Below are positions 33,801-45,800 of a DNA stretch of 64,000 bases, in pieces (positions within the stretch are counted from its first letter, which is position 1; every line of letters begins with the position of its first letter). The stretch lies in NCBI GenBank assembly GCA_943736015.1, contig OX031064.1, positions 59,689,861-59,753,860 on the forward strand, read 5' to 3'. The position numbers were made by a program, and so were the translations under genes. Below the pieces are notes generated by a model. The model made no database searches. It was not told the DNA's origin and worked only from the letters and a program-made list of their open reading frames with translations. Source of the stretch: Tridacna crocea. Its lineage: Eukaryota; Mollusca; Bivalvia; Cardiida; Cardiidae.

Positions 33801-36800
33801 CTCGTGAAAATACCGATTTTTATATTTTAGGTAAATTGTGCGTAACTCACTAGCAGATGGAAATATGACGTCATTTACCATACATTTCTCGCGCTTGACA
33901 CAATATTGTAATGCGTTGCTATACGGAAGGGGTACGCCATGAGGAATAATTGAAAAGAACTGTACTGGATTTTGATAAAGTTCCTCAAAGAAAGGGTTAA
34001 AACATGAAATAAACAAAAAATAAACAAAATATTAGGGGGGGGTTCGGATAAAGATCGAAATTTATTTCATCCAGTGAACACCATCGGTAGTAATATCACT
34101 CTTGGCTGCACCACTCGTGAAAATATTACCGATAATTTTTTACTCGATAAAATAAATTTCTATCTTTAACAAAAACAAAATATCATGCATATCTTTACAA
34201 CCAGGGAAAAAATAAAAATTTTGGTAAATTGTAGAATGGTTCATATTTAGTCAGATCAATTAATGATATCTTTGGGGTAAAAACATAATATACCGGAAAT
34301 TTTTTATTTAAAACCGAGGACGTCACAACAATTTCTTTGATGGCCCCAAAAATAAAGTTTTCTTTCTATTGATGTAATGTATATAATCTTGGAACTGCTA
34401 GGGTAGTATATGGCAAAAAGATATGTGAATGATTACAGTTAGAGGATGAAATGGCTTAGAAACTTGCTAAAAGCCAGTATAAATGTATCTTTAATGTATA
34501 TATCCAACAATGAAGCCTGGGCCCGTATTCACCAACCATTCTCAAGAACGTTCTTAGTCTTATTCTTCAAGATTTCCTGACTGTGAAAGTAACAGAACGT
34601 CTGATTGGCTAAACCATCCGGTTTAGCCAATCAGACGTTCTGTTACTTTCACATTGGCAAAATTCTGAAGAATAAGCCTAAGAATATTCTCAAGAATGGT
34701 TGGTGAATACGGGCCCAGGTTTACAAAAGATTCTCTTACAACGGCAAGTTTTTGGATTAGACATTGACATAATCAAATCTTAAACTTAATCACAGTAAAA
34801 GTCTTAACATAAAAAAACACAATGATCTGCATGATACAAGAAAACTGACAGGGCTGCTCTTAACTCAGTGCTAATTTTCGGTATTAAGACATAGATAGAA
34901 CCTGTGTTCATCGACTGTTCTTGAGAGTATTCTGGTGCTACTTCTAACGATTTTTATGCGATTGAAAGTAACGCAACTGCTGATTGGCTGAACTATCTAA
35001 TTTAGCCAATCAGAAATTGCGTTACTTTCAAATTCTAGAATAAGGCGGATCTAGAATGGCCTTATCTGACAGGACGCCTCTAAAAATCCAGTGGCAGGTA
35101 GTAGTAGGGGTGCCGCTTTCGACCCAAACAAAGATGGCGTAACGGCATAACTATAAGGCGTTGATTTACTGTAGTTGTTTTTGGAGTTGATTTGTATTAA
35201 AATGTTTAGTTTGATACGGTAAAAAGACGTATAGGCACGTTTAAAGTGATGTAATCCTCTACTTAAATTAACAATGTCGTCGTAACTTAGAGTGGCAACT
35301 TTGAACATCGGAACAATGAAGTGGTATTGGCTGCCTTTCAGAAAACTGTTTAGATTTACCCATAGTATTTGGGATTATATATACAGATATGGTTGCGACT
35401 TTACCCAAAGGATTATGTTGGTATAGGTAATGAAAATGTTAACTTAAATCATAATGTCATGCAGCTAAATAGTATTTTTTCACGGATTTGATGTTTATTT
35501 ACTTCAACTGCCTATGCAGATTTTAGCTTATGCTGTACAGTGAAAGGCAGCTTATAGCATTCAATCATTTATTTTAAGGACTGCCTACCCCACCACCCGC
35601 CTGTGTAGATCACATACCGAACTGCCAGGCCTATGATGCGGACACATGTACCAACCCAAGTTATAAACTGTGGGCGGAAGACAACTGCAAGAAATTCTGC
35701 GGCCTTTGTACGTGATTATTTCAAGTAGCCAAGTTCATTACAATGATACTTTAGTTAAAGCAAGAAAATGTATCCAGTTTCATGGCTTTGTTTGTCATTC
35801 AGGCGCCATTGCTTAGTTGCTTAACAGCTGATTATATGGAATAAACATTTTCGAATTTCCACATTGGAAAATAAGCTTGATTTTCGGCAGCGTTGCGTGA
35901 TTTCTTTTTCAATGAAAAATGTTCTACAAAATATTAATGGTATAGATGCTAGATGAGGCTACTTTATCTATATAACTTTCGGATTGATCTATGCTGCTCG
36001 TAAATATCAAGGTTCTCAGTTTGAAAAAAGTACACTTCCGAACACATTTTGTGTCTTAGACAAATTGGTATACTTTATTTTTGCATCTTCTGTACGACAG
36101 TAAGATCAGGTATCGACGCATGTTTTAGTATAAAACATTTCACGTATCTTTAAACCCCATTTATCTCTAAGTATGTTACATAGAATACTGCACAACTTTT
36201 AATGTGGATAATAGCGTTAATGAAGAAGAAAATACATTATTGTTACGGGAGACCACTCCTTCCTGCATGGCATACTCCCGATTTAAATACAATACCTGGC
36301 TACTGCGTCAGGAAGATATCTCTTTGGCTCAGTGGTTAGGGTATTGGCTTTGCGTCCGGGAGTTCGGAGTTCGAATCCCGCTCCGATCCTTATTTCTGCC
36401 ATGCATTTATTCATTTGTTTCTTTGTTACGGACTTCGTTCGTAAGATGGGGGCTCGTCCGGGATTGGCCATTGAGCCATTAATCCCATTTGTTGTCCAAA
36501 ATCGGACTTCCTGCCTAATAAGGCTTTGAGTCATCAATAAATGATGACTTTAAGAGGGGGTGTGTTACGGGAGACCACTCCTTCCTGCATGGCATACTCC
36601 CGATTTAAATACAATACCTGGCTACTGCGTCAGGGAGATATCTCTTTGGCTCAGTGGTTAGGGTATTGGCTTTGCGTCCGGGAGTTCGGAGTTCGAATCC
36701 CGCTCCGATCTTTATTTCTGCCATGCATTTATTCATTTGTTTCTTTGTTACGGACTTCGTTCGTAAGATTATTTGCTTCTTGGATAAAAAACCTGAAGTT

Positions 36801-39800
36801 TAATTGCATGCAAGAGAATTCTTAATGCACCCCGGGACAAGTTCGTGCTCTTCAATTCTGGTAGAAAGTTTCTGGTAGCATTTTGTGAAAAGGAGAAAAT
36901 GCTGATAACCACAATTCACCGTCTCTCCAAATTGTTTTCGAAATGCAGTCAATGGGTCTTTTGCACGTGGTTGAGTTTAAACAAGTTGTCGTCTTGTACG
37001 AAGTTAATCCTATTGATCATCGACAACCGTCACACACGAATAAAATTTAGAGGGTAAAATGCCATAGCGGTAGACCGACAGTAAACCAGACAATCTGATA
37101 TTGAACATCAGAAAGCGGACATTGTGTGAATCTTGATTTTTATTTACAACCACTCCAAAAAAAAAAGCTCTCTGCGAATTAAGGACATGTAGATAGTTAT
37201 ATTGCATACATTACCACATAAAAGCAGACTCCATTTAGCTTCAACATGAGCTGCCGAAATACAAGAAACTTATTTCTTTATGATCCATTCAAACGAACCT
37301 AGAGCGCCGGGAAAAATGCAAGACTTTATTATCAACAATATGTATGTGTCATATCTCGTCTGTGATATGTGTTTTGCAAATTTTGAGATTTTGAACAAAA
37401 AAGTATTTATTGTGTGTTGAGCTTGATAGATGAAACCATGCTTTGCTAATTGACTACAACTGACGGTTTAAAACTTAATTTCCAACATGCCACATGCAAA
37501 CAACGTGTGCTCAGATCAGGCGAAACAAATTTCGAGACGATAGCATTTGTCATAGCAACCATGACAAGTACAGGCATCTTAATTCTTAAGCTGCTTAGTG
37601 CGACACGAGGTCCTTTTCCGGACAGTGCCGATTAAAATCAGAATACAGTCTGATCTTTGATCTAACTAGCCCGATAAAGTAATGAATTACCCCCCCCCCC
37701 CCTTCCCGCAATTGTACCTTAACCCTTTACCACACAATCCCGAATTTTAAGGACCCTGAAAAAGGGGCCTTTTGAAAATATTGTGTAAAAATAAGAAAAT
37801 GCTGTTGACCAGCATTTTCTCCTTTTTCCCTCAATTTTTTCTGTCTTTCCATGACAAATTTCAATTTTTGACTTCTTCCTTGAAAGTTTTATTTCAATGA
37901 TCGAGCAGTGTAATAGTTAAAGCCATATGTAGGCCTACTGGCTGTAAGGGAACGCTACTGCCCTGATGAAGTAGTCACGATCTCCCGTCTTTCAAATTAC
38001 ATGTATATACATAACTGCCAATGATGGTCCTTTATCCAACATATTGCTGCAACATTATTTTGAAAATTCCAATTTTTCATAGTAAAGAACCTTTTGGAAT
38101 AAAGCTTTAAGCAATAGGTCGCTAGACAATTGAAGATGTCAGGTTTTGTCTGTTAATGAGAAAATGTTCTGCAAATAAAGATATTTTTCCCGTGAAACTA
38201 CAAATAATAATAATAATGATAATAATGGTAATGATAATAAATAATGGTAATAGTATTAACTAGGTACGAAATGACTCGAAACCTGTACAACCTTGACCAA
38301 TGGAAACAAGGCATTTATTTGGATGAGTCTATTTCTCAGGAATAGCGAAAATAAAAGTAATAATTGGGCGGATTTTTTTTTATGTTGTAAGTATTAACAG
38401 AGCAAAAATAGTATCGTGTTTGATATACTTCGTAGTTTTAAATGAATTAAAAAGCCAGTTTAAGGCGAAGTAGAAAGATTCCTTGTTAACCTTAACACCC
38501 ATATGAAAAAGAAATTCCCATTGTCCATATCCTAACTCGAAAAACTATTAAAAATATAGTCGCGCGCTTCTGCGCGGCGACTAATAATAAAAAGGTTACA
38601 TATTTAGTTAAGCTGCTTGTTTTGCTCCTTGTAATCCTGATAGTTCGGAATTTGTTAACTCCTCAAGGTAAAAAAATCCCTAAAATATGTGAACAGTATG
38701 ACTGTGTATCATTGTTTTAAAATTGTTGACGTTAGAAAGTTGTATCTATCTGAAGCTAAATTAGTATCTCTGATATACCAAATTTTTAACTACTATAAAA
38801 TTTGCAATACTGAGATCTGAGTCGGATCAAACAAGGAGCGTTTTTGATTATGGTATATGTGAAACTATTAACCTACTGCGATATTGTTCTACTACAAGAA
38901 GCACTATTAACATGTTGTTGTTATTTTAGATACATGAAAATATTTTTCCGTGACTATCTTGACAGTAACCAATGGCTAGGAAGGCATGTTTTAGTAGCAC
39001 TCTAGTAAAAGAAAGTCTGCGGCCATTTTTATTCGTATGACATACTGATAAAATTGAACTTAAACACGGAATGAACAGACAATGATAGCTGAAACATGTG
39101 AAACCTTAAAAAAAATATATAGAAAATCTGCACCACTCAAAAGTCATTTCAAAGTGAAAGAAAATCTGGTTTCAAATACTGCCTCACGATCCTAAAGAAT
39201 ACAGCCTTTGAAAAAGTTGCTAGTATAAAGAAAAAAAGTTGTAGACGTTATCATTTAAGACCAACGGATAAGTCTGAAACTGTGTTATCTGATAAAAAAA
39301 GTACTTATAAACTATGGATGCCACAAATCTAGCTGATACAAGAGACACGCTGATTTTGCTCGGCTTGCTTTGCTTTTTGTGCTTTGCTTGGACACCAGTA
39401 TCGCTGCCTGTCGGATTAAGTCGAGCGTAAGTTAAATAGAGTTTTACTTTTCTTTTCCAAAAAGAAATTCTATGTGAATGGAAAACACTACACTGCTTAC
39501 GTACTCTGAAAACGGGCTTAAATGCATCTGCAGAAAGTCTTTGCATGCTGACATTGGTTGAAACGTTTTGTTATTTGTAAAGCTTTGCGTGTTCAAGAAC
39601 CATTCTCCTGCCATATTTGGTTGTTAATAAGAAAGATTTTATGTACCCATAATTGTGTGACGAATTACTTGATATAATGCATCACAAAGATGCATTACAC
39701 CCATGTTGTACCAGAGCTTGGCTCATTTATAGTTCAATAGTTAAAAAGTTTCTTATGTGCTGATATACAGAGGAAATCAATCGTAGAGTTTTGCTTTTCT

Positions 39801-42800
39801 AAAAAGAGCTTAAAGCTTTCTGTTATGGCAAGAATGATCATTGCAAACTTAGCCGGTACTTTGAGTTACTGTTTTGACCTAATGTTGTTTATCAAGAAGG
39901 TGAAGGTATGCAAGACAATGTTTGAGATCTCGTATTTATGAAAGGAAATCGTTGATTTCCATTCTACTGCAATGTTAACTACAATATATTTTGCTATTTT
40001 AATTAGGGTTAAATAACGTATTTCTGACACTTGCATGTTACTTATAGGACATTATACAAATGTCTGCACTATGTGCGTTGTTAAGACATTTTGGACTATT
40101 TGTAGGTGGACAAGGATCAAGGTCTACAGGCGGAGGAGCCATACCTATTACTAACAGTCCAAATATTCCAGTTCCTATGACAGGTGGGTCAATTCATAAT
40201 AATTTCACATAATTTGAGTCATGCTATGTGAAAAAGGGCTTTATACATCTGCAAATTGTATCGATTCATGTCAGTCTGCGCTGCCCTAGCTCGAATCCCT
40301 TTGCTCGAATCCCTTTGCTCTCCGTAAATTTTCTACATGTAAAAGGACCTTGGCATCATGGAGATGCATTAACCCCCTGGGCGCCGCTCATTTGGATTGG
40401 CTTGCTGTGTTCTTGTTCTGTGTTATTAAACGATTAATAACCCTAACCCTAAGTGTCCCCGGGAATCCTAATAGATGGCATCTTGCTTACCTTTGGATGG
40501 TGCATACACTGAAATTGCAATGTACCAATCCCAATATTCATTTTTGATTTTTGTATATTTAAGATTTGAGTCATTTATTTTGGTAAACTTTTCTGTTACA
40601 CCCATTTTTTACTTAAAGAAGTCCATGGATTGGTGAAGATTTTCGTCATTTTAAGTTACGCGACTTTCTTTCAATTAATCAAATGAATAATGACCTTCAA
40701 TAACTTTTGGGTTCAATGCATTCCATCTGTTTACCGTCCTATCCTCTTATTTTCAGGGAGGTAGGAGTAGCAACACCGAGATCACCGAAGAGAAACAGAA
40801 ATGTCAAATAGAATTTTAATCTCTGTGTACCCGGCAAATAAACATTCCTTGTTTTCTTTTGTTGTGATGGTTTAACCAAGATAATTGTTTATTTATATCG
40901 TTCACATTATTTAATGCATGTTCCTGAAAGGATGTGTTTATGAGCCCATCTTGCCATGTTTGATTTTCGAGTATTCGTAAATAGGATACGTCAAAATTCC
41001 CAATTGTTAGTGATCCAAATAGCGAAAATGCCAAGTCTAATGATACGGTATTAGTAAAACATAGAACAAACGTCGAGAATTTTTATTAAAAAAGCTTCTA
41101 CCCCCATTCCACAAGGTCGCAATCTTCGGTGCTCTGTGCCATCATACAGAGCGTCGTAGATCACCTCAAATCCCTGAGCACTAGATTGATGATTATGAGG
41201 AAACTGCCCAGGTAACGACCAGATGACGCTCCTCTGGCGATCTAGTAACGACCATTAAGATTTGATAGCGATTAAACTGTACATGGTTACTACATGAACC
41301 ATATTCTGGTGTCTTGGGAGATTAAACTCTTTATCATTCATGTACGTCTATGTCCTTTCTGAAATATTGACCTTCATTATATATTAATTATGTACAAGAT
41401 TGGTCATCTTAAGTAATCTTTCAGCGTCTATGTTTCATTTCATTTCGAAGTGTTTCAAACTAAATGTTTCAAGTTGAATTGGGCAATGTTTTAGGTGTAA
41501 TCAGTGCTTGATTAGAAAAACAACACAGTAGGGACTCAAAAGTCATATCAAATTAATGTTGTTATGAAACAAAAGTCATATATCCTGTTGTGAAGCATTG
41601 ACAAGGAATACTTGAATTTGATACCAAAGGGTCGATTTTTTTGGTAGTATTTTTTTTTCCTGTCCAAAGAACATATTGCCTCATCGTCCAATCGGTTATT
41701 AGACTAAATGAATTTAATGGATCCATAATTGGGTATTGATTTGCCTGGTCTACTGTGTCGTGAAGACGTATTAAGCCGTTTTTTCACAGAACATAACTCG
41801 TGTATTGACTTTATCGAACTATTCAAGTCATTCAACACTTTGTTTTATCATAGCGTATTGTTCATTTGGTGCAGACGTATAGAAGACTACCAGCCTATCT
41901 GTTATTAACCCCTTACCACACAATGACGACTTTGAAACGCCCTGGGAAAGAAGCCTTTTGAAAACATTGTGGGAGAAAGAGAAAATGCTGGAAACCAGCA
42001 TTTTCTCTTTTTTCCACAATATTTTCTACCCTATCAAGGAAACATCGCACCCTTTGAGCCGTATTCATATAGTCGTCTGCAAATCTACTTTTAATCTGGA
42101 CAAGACTAAATTTTAATCGTCTGGTAGAGGGTTAAAATATGGTTCTACAGCAACTTACTGACCCAAACCTTGATTTTGAGAACATTTTAGAACACAATTT
42201 ACCTTTAGAAATATCAACCCTTAAGCTGCTAAGCGCGACTCAAGGACATTTTGCGGTCAGTGTAGATCAAGATCAGATTACACAGGACGTGCAGTCTGAT
42301 ACTGGATCTAACAGTCCGATAAGGAAAGATTTTCCACAAAAGATACCTGAAATAGCAGAGTTTTTTACCATCAGATTCGAAGTTTCATTTCAATAACATA
42401 GCAGGGTCAAGGATTAATTTTGGTCAATATAATTTCCACATTCCAAGTATATTTACATAACCCATACATGTACATATATACTTATGCACGTATAGGAGCC
42501 TTGTTTGAGTTATTTATGTTCTATGTCGTTACACGGAACCAGTAGCAATGCTTCGGTTGCTGTAACGAACTAATAATCGAGCCAGTGGTTCTGAAAGTGC
42601 AACTACACGTACAGGTTTTGATGATAGAGAGTTTTTACATAAAGATTTCTCAGCGTGTGACTTCCAGCAACTGTTTCTAACCCATTCACCCCAAAGTAAC
42701 ACTTTACGACCAGACACTTTATAGTCTGGCCATCTCTGAAAGCACTTGTAGGTGGCGATTGATTAGAGCAAAAGAGCAGTTCAACAAGAAATGAAGCAAG

Positions 42801-45800
42801 TTTTTGATACAGCTCATAAACAAGTACCAAACGATATTAATTCAAGCGTCTCGGGTTGTAGATTTTATCTTGTCGACGCTGTCTGCACATCTATGAAAGA
42901 TTTGCTTCGTGAGTGCCGATAAAAAATGTTAGTGTAAGTAGAAATAATATGTTTGAGCTTCACCAATCTCGAGTTTTAACGATATTTTGAATGAAAGCTT
43001 TTGAAAACATTTTGGGAACTGGAGGAAATACTGGTAACCAACATTTGTTGTTTTTTCCAAAATACTTTCTAACCTCAATGACCGATTCCGACATGCTATG
43101 TACACGCATTGAATTTGGACTAGTCCTGAACTTTTGCATCTTGGTAAACAGCTAAGAATTGGGACATGCGGTTTTATATTCAATTTTCCAGGTCACGATA
43201 CACCAGTGATTACTTACGCTCCGCCCACACCACCGAGTCCAGGAAAAAGACATGGTACTATATTTCTGTATAAGTTATTCCGTACTTTATCTTAATGTAA
43301 AAGATTTTTAAAAAATAGTTTCTCATCAGAGTTTTTATTTTCTGCATATTTGTCAGTATTTACGGGGAACATGCAAAAAAACGTGTAAGGAACTTAATGA
43401 GTACTATAGGAAGGACTTCGGGATTTTGACGATTCAGTCAAAGCTATCACAATTGTTTGATAATGGAGCCTTTGAAAGGAGTGGGGATGGAACCATTACA
43501 CGTGATGTAAAGCTAGAATGCTTTTTTATTCATTTAATGAAACATGAGGCAAATCATTCTCATATCTGATAGGCGAATTGGTTTAAACTTACAAAATATA
43601 TACTTGTATATACAAATGTCCATCCTAGCCTCACACCATTGTTTTCAAAAAGAGAACAAAACACCTTTGGAGTTAATTCTATGTCGTTTTGTGTCGCTAA
43701 ACATTGAGGTAGTTTCTTTATTTGGTCAATTAGAATAACGTAAAGGGCATTCAATCGTATCGCATGATCTAGAAAGACCGTTGTGCTAAATGATGTCAAT
43801 AAAGCACTTTTTCCGATTTATAGCCGCATTGCCATTACAGACGCACAATCTCTGACTCAGTTTCAAAATCGGAAGTCCAGGTTGGAAATAAAGATGCCCC
43901 ATTGAAATGAAGATAAAACGTGATAAAGGTGACACCAGAAATAAGAAACCATGCAGATATCAATATTGATGGCTTTAGCTCACTACTTGAAACCGCCTTA
44001 AGAAATGTGCAAATTATAATTTTAAAATTTGCTATCATATTTGTTTTTGTATGAAAATTTCTATAACCAAGCAAACTGGCTATACATTTCAGGTGGCCAA
44101 CTGCTGCATCCAATAAGGAAAAAGAAATAAGCAATATTTAACTCCCTACCACACAATGACGACTTTTAGCGCTCCTGGGAGGGAAGCCTTTTGAAGGCAC
44201 TGTGGGAAAAGGTGAAAATGCCGATTACCGGCGTTTTCTTCTTTTTCCACATTGTTTCGACCTTATCAATGAGAATTTTACCATACTAGCCACATTAAGA
44301 AATGTGCAAATTATAGGATTTATCAGTTGTATACGAATCCCTGTGAAATATATAGAAAACCTGAATCAGTTGTGATTGAATCGAATAACGTTATAGTGGC
44401 GCCGCATGAGTAACTATGGAGGCAGCCATACTGTTTACTTGGCTTCAAGTCATTTCGTAGGCCATTTCGTATAATTTGGTCATTTCGTACCCACATATTC
44501 TTTTTATTTTGTTCATTTTGAACCCACTTTGATCATTTCGTACCCACTTTGATCAATTCATATCCATTTTTTAATATCAGTTTGGTTATTTGGAATCTAT
44601 TTCTAATTCCATTTTCTTGTGTTCTTTCTCGAATGACAACTGTTTTTGTACATAGCTACAAATGAAATTATGTTAAATTTCGCCAAAGAATGACCATGAT
44701 TATGTCTTACAATTATTGGCTCTTTTTCTTGGGGTTTAAAATGCAGTCTCAGGATTAATTAGGACTTCTCAGTTCATTTCTCACCGAGCTCTGCAAAAAA
44801 ATTACTTTGGTCAGTTTAAAATGCTGCAATGTGCTTTGTTTTTAGAAACAACTGATATGCGGCGACATTGATGTTATGCATCAATATTTTACTGTTTTTC
44901 TGTTTTTATGACAGCAAATGTTCCACCTGTGAAGCGACAGTTCCATGCCGCTCATCACCATTCCGGTCAATCAACTGATAAATGTTGGGATTCAAATGAC
45001 GTTGACTGCGATTCAGATGCCCCAGAAAAAACGAAAGGTATTTATGTTTTGGACTTCTCCAAACTGATAGCATTTGCAGGCGATAATATAATTGTACATC
45101 AGAAATTTGGAAAGGGTAGAAAACATTGTGGGAAAGGGAGAAAATGCTGGTTACCAGCATTTTCTCCTTTTCCCACAATGTTTTCGAAAGGCTTCTTTCT
45201 CAGGATCGTTAAATCTCGGGATGGTGTGGTAAAGCGTTAATGGTATGATACATCATGCTTATCTACACTATATAACATTATAACTTGCATTTCACATTGT
45301 TTCAGTTAGTAGTTGCTCCATTAAATCTGTTTTACTTAGATTTCTGCTGTGCTCAATGGGAGTTCATATAATTGCAAAATGTATCGACCTAGTTTAGTCA
45401 GCACAGTCCGCGTGGGCTGACCTATGTGAATCAAAACAGTTTGCTTTTGGTAAACTTTCTTTAATGATGTTATGACTTGCATAGTGTAATGCATCAAGGA
45501 GATGTATTAAATGGAGTTTATTTCATCAGTTTGTGGTTAACATGGGGAAATATTTGCCGAAAAAGGGAAAGGTATGCGAAAATAACGAGTGCCCTAAGGC
45601 ACGAGTTATTTTCGCGGACCTAACCTCAAAAGGGTAAGGTCCGCGAAAATAACTCGTGCCTTACTGCACTCGTTATTTTCGCATACCTTTCCCTTTTTCG
45701 GCAAATATTTCCCCATGTTAACCACAATTTTTACGGCACTCGTTATTTTCGCGGACCTTTCCCTTTTTCGGCAAATATTTCCCCATATCAACCACAAGCT

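Noticed and set aside
35051..35308. 85-codon minus-strand frame
   Set aside because: No domain, partly in a family E foldback, and no splice or start context.
36319..36392. Functional tRNA gene
   Set aside because: A and B boxes are good but the T-stem and acceptor do not pair, and the same sequence sits in both LTRs.
36204..36825. Two repeated open frames reading ...WLGYWLCVREFGVRIPLRSL...
   Set aside because: They are translations of the two LTR copies of the miniature element, not genes.
39314..39430. 38-codon frame with a hydrophobic signal-like stretch followed by GTAAGT
   Set aside because: A possible alternative first exon, but the donor would be phase 2, incompatible with the phase-1 acceptors downstream; joining it to exon 7 gives a quick stop.
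40436..40452. Telomere-like (CCCTAA)n
   Set aside because: Only two units (aaccctaaccctaag); chance.
40755..40800. Acceptor-like 'cttattttcag' as a further ShK-gene exon
   Set aside because: A phase-1 entry meets TAG in the third codon and no ShK or linker-like sequence follows.
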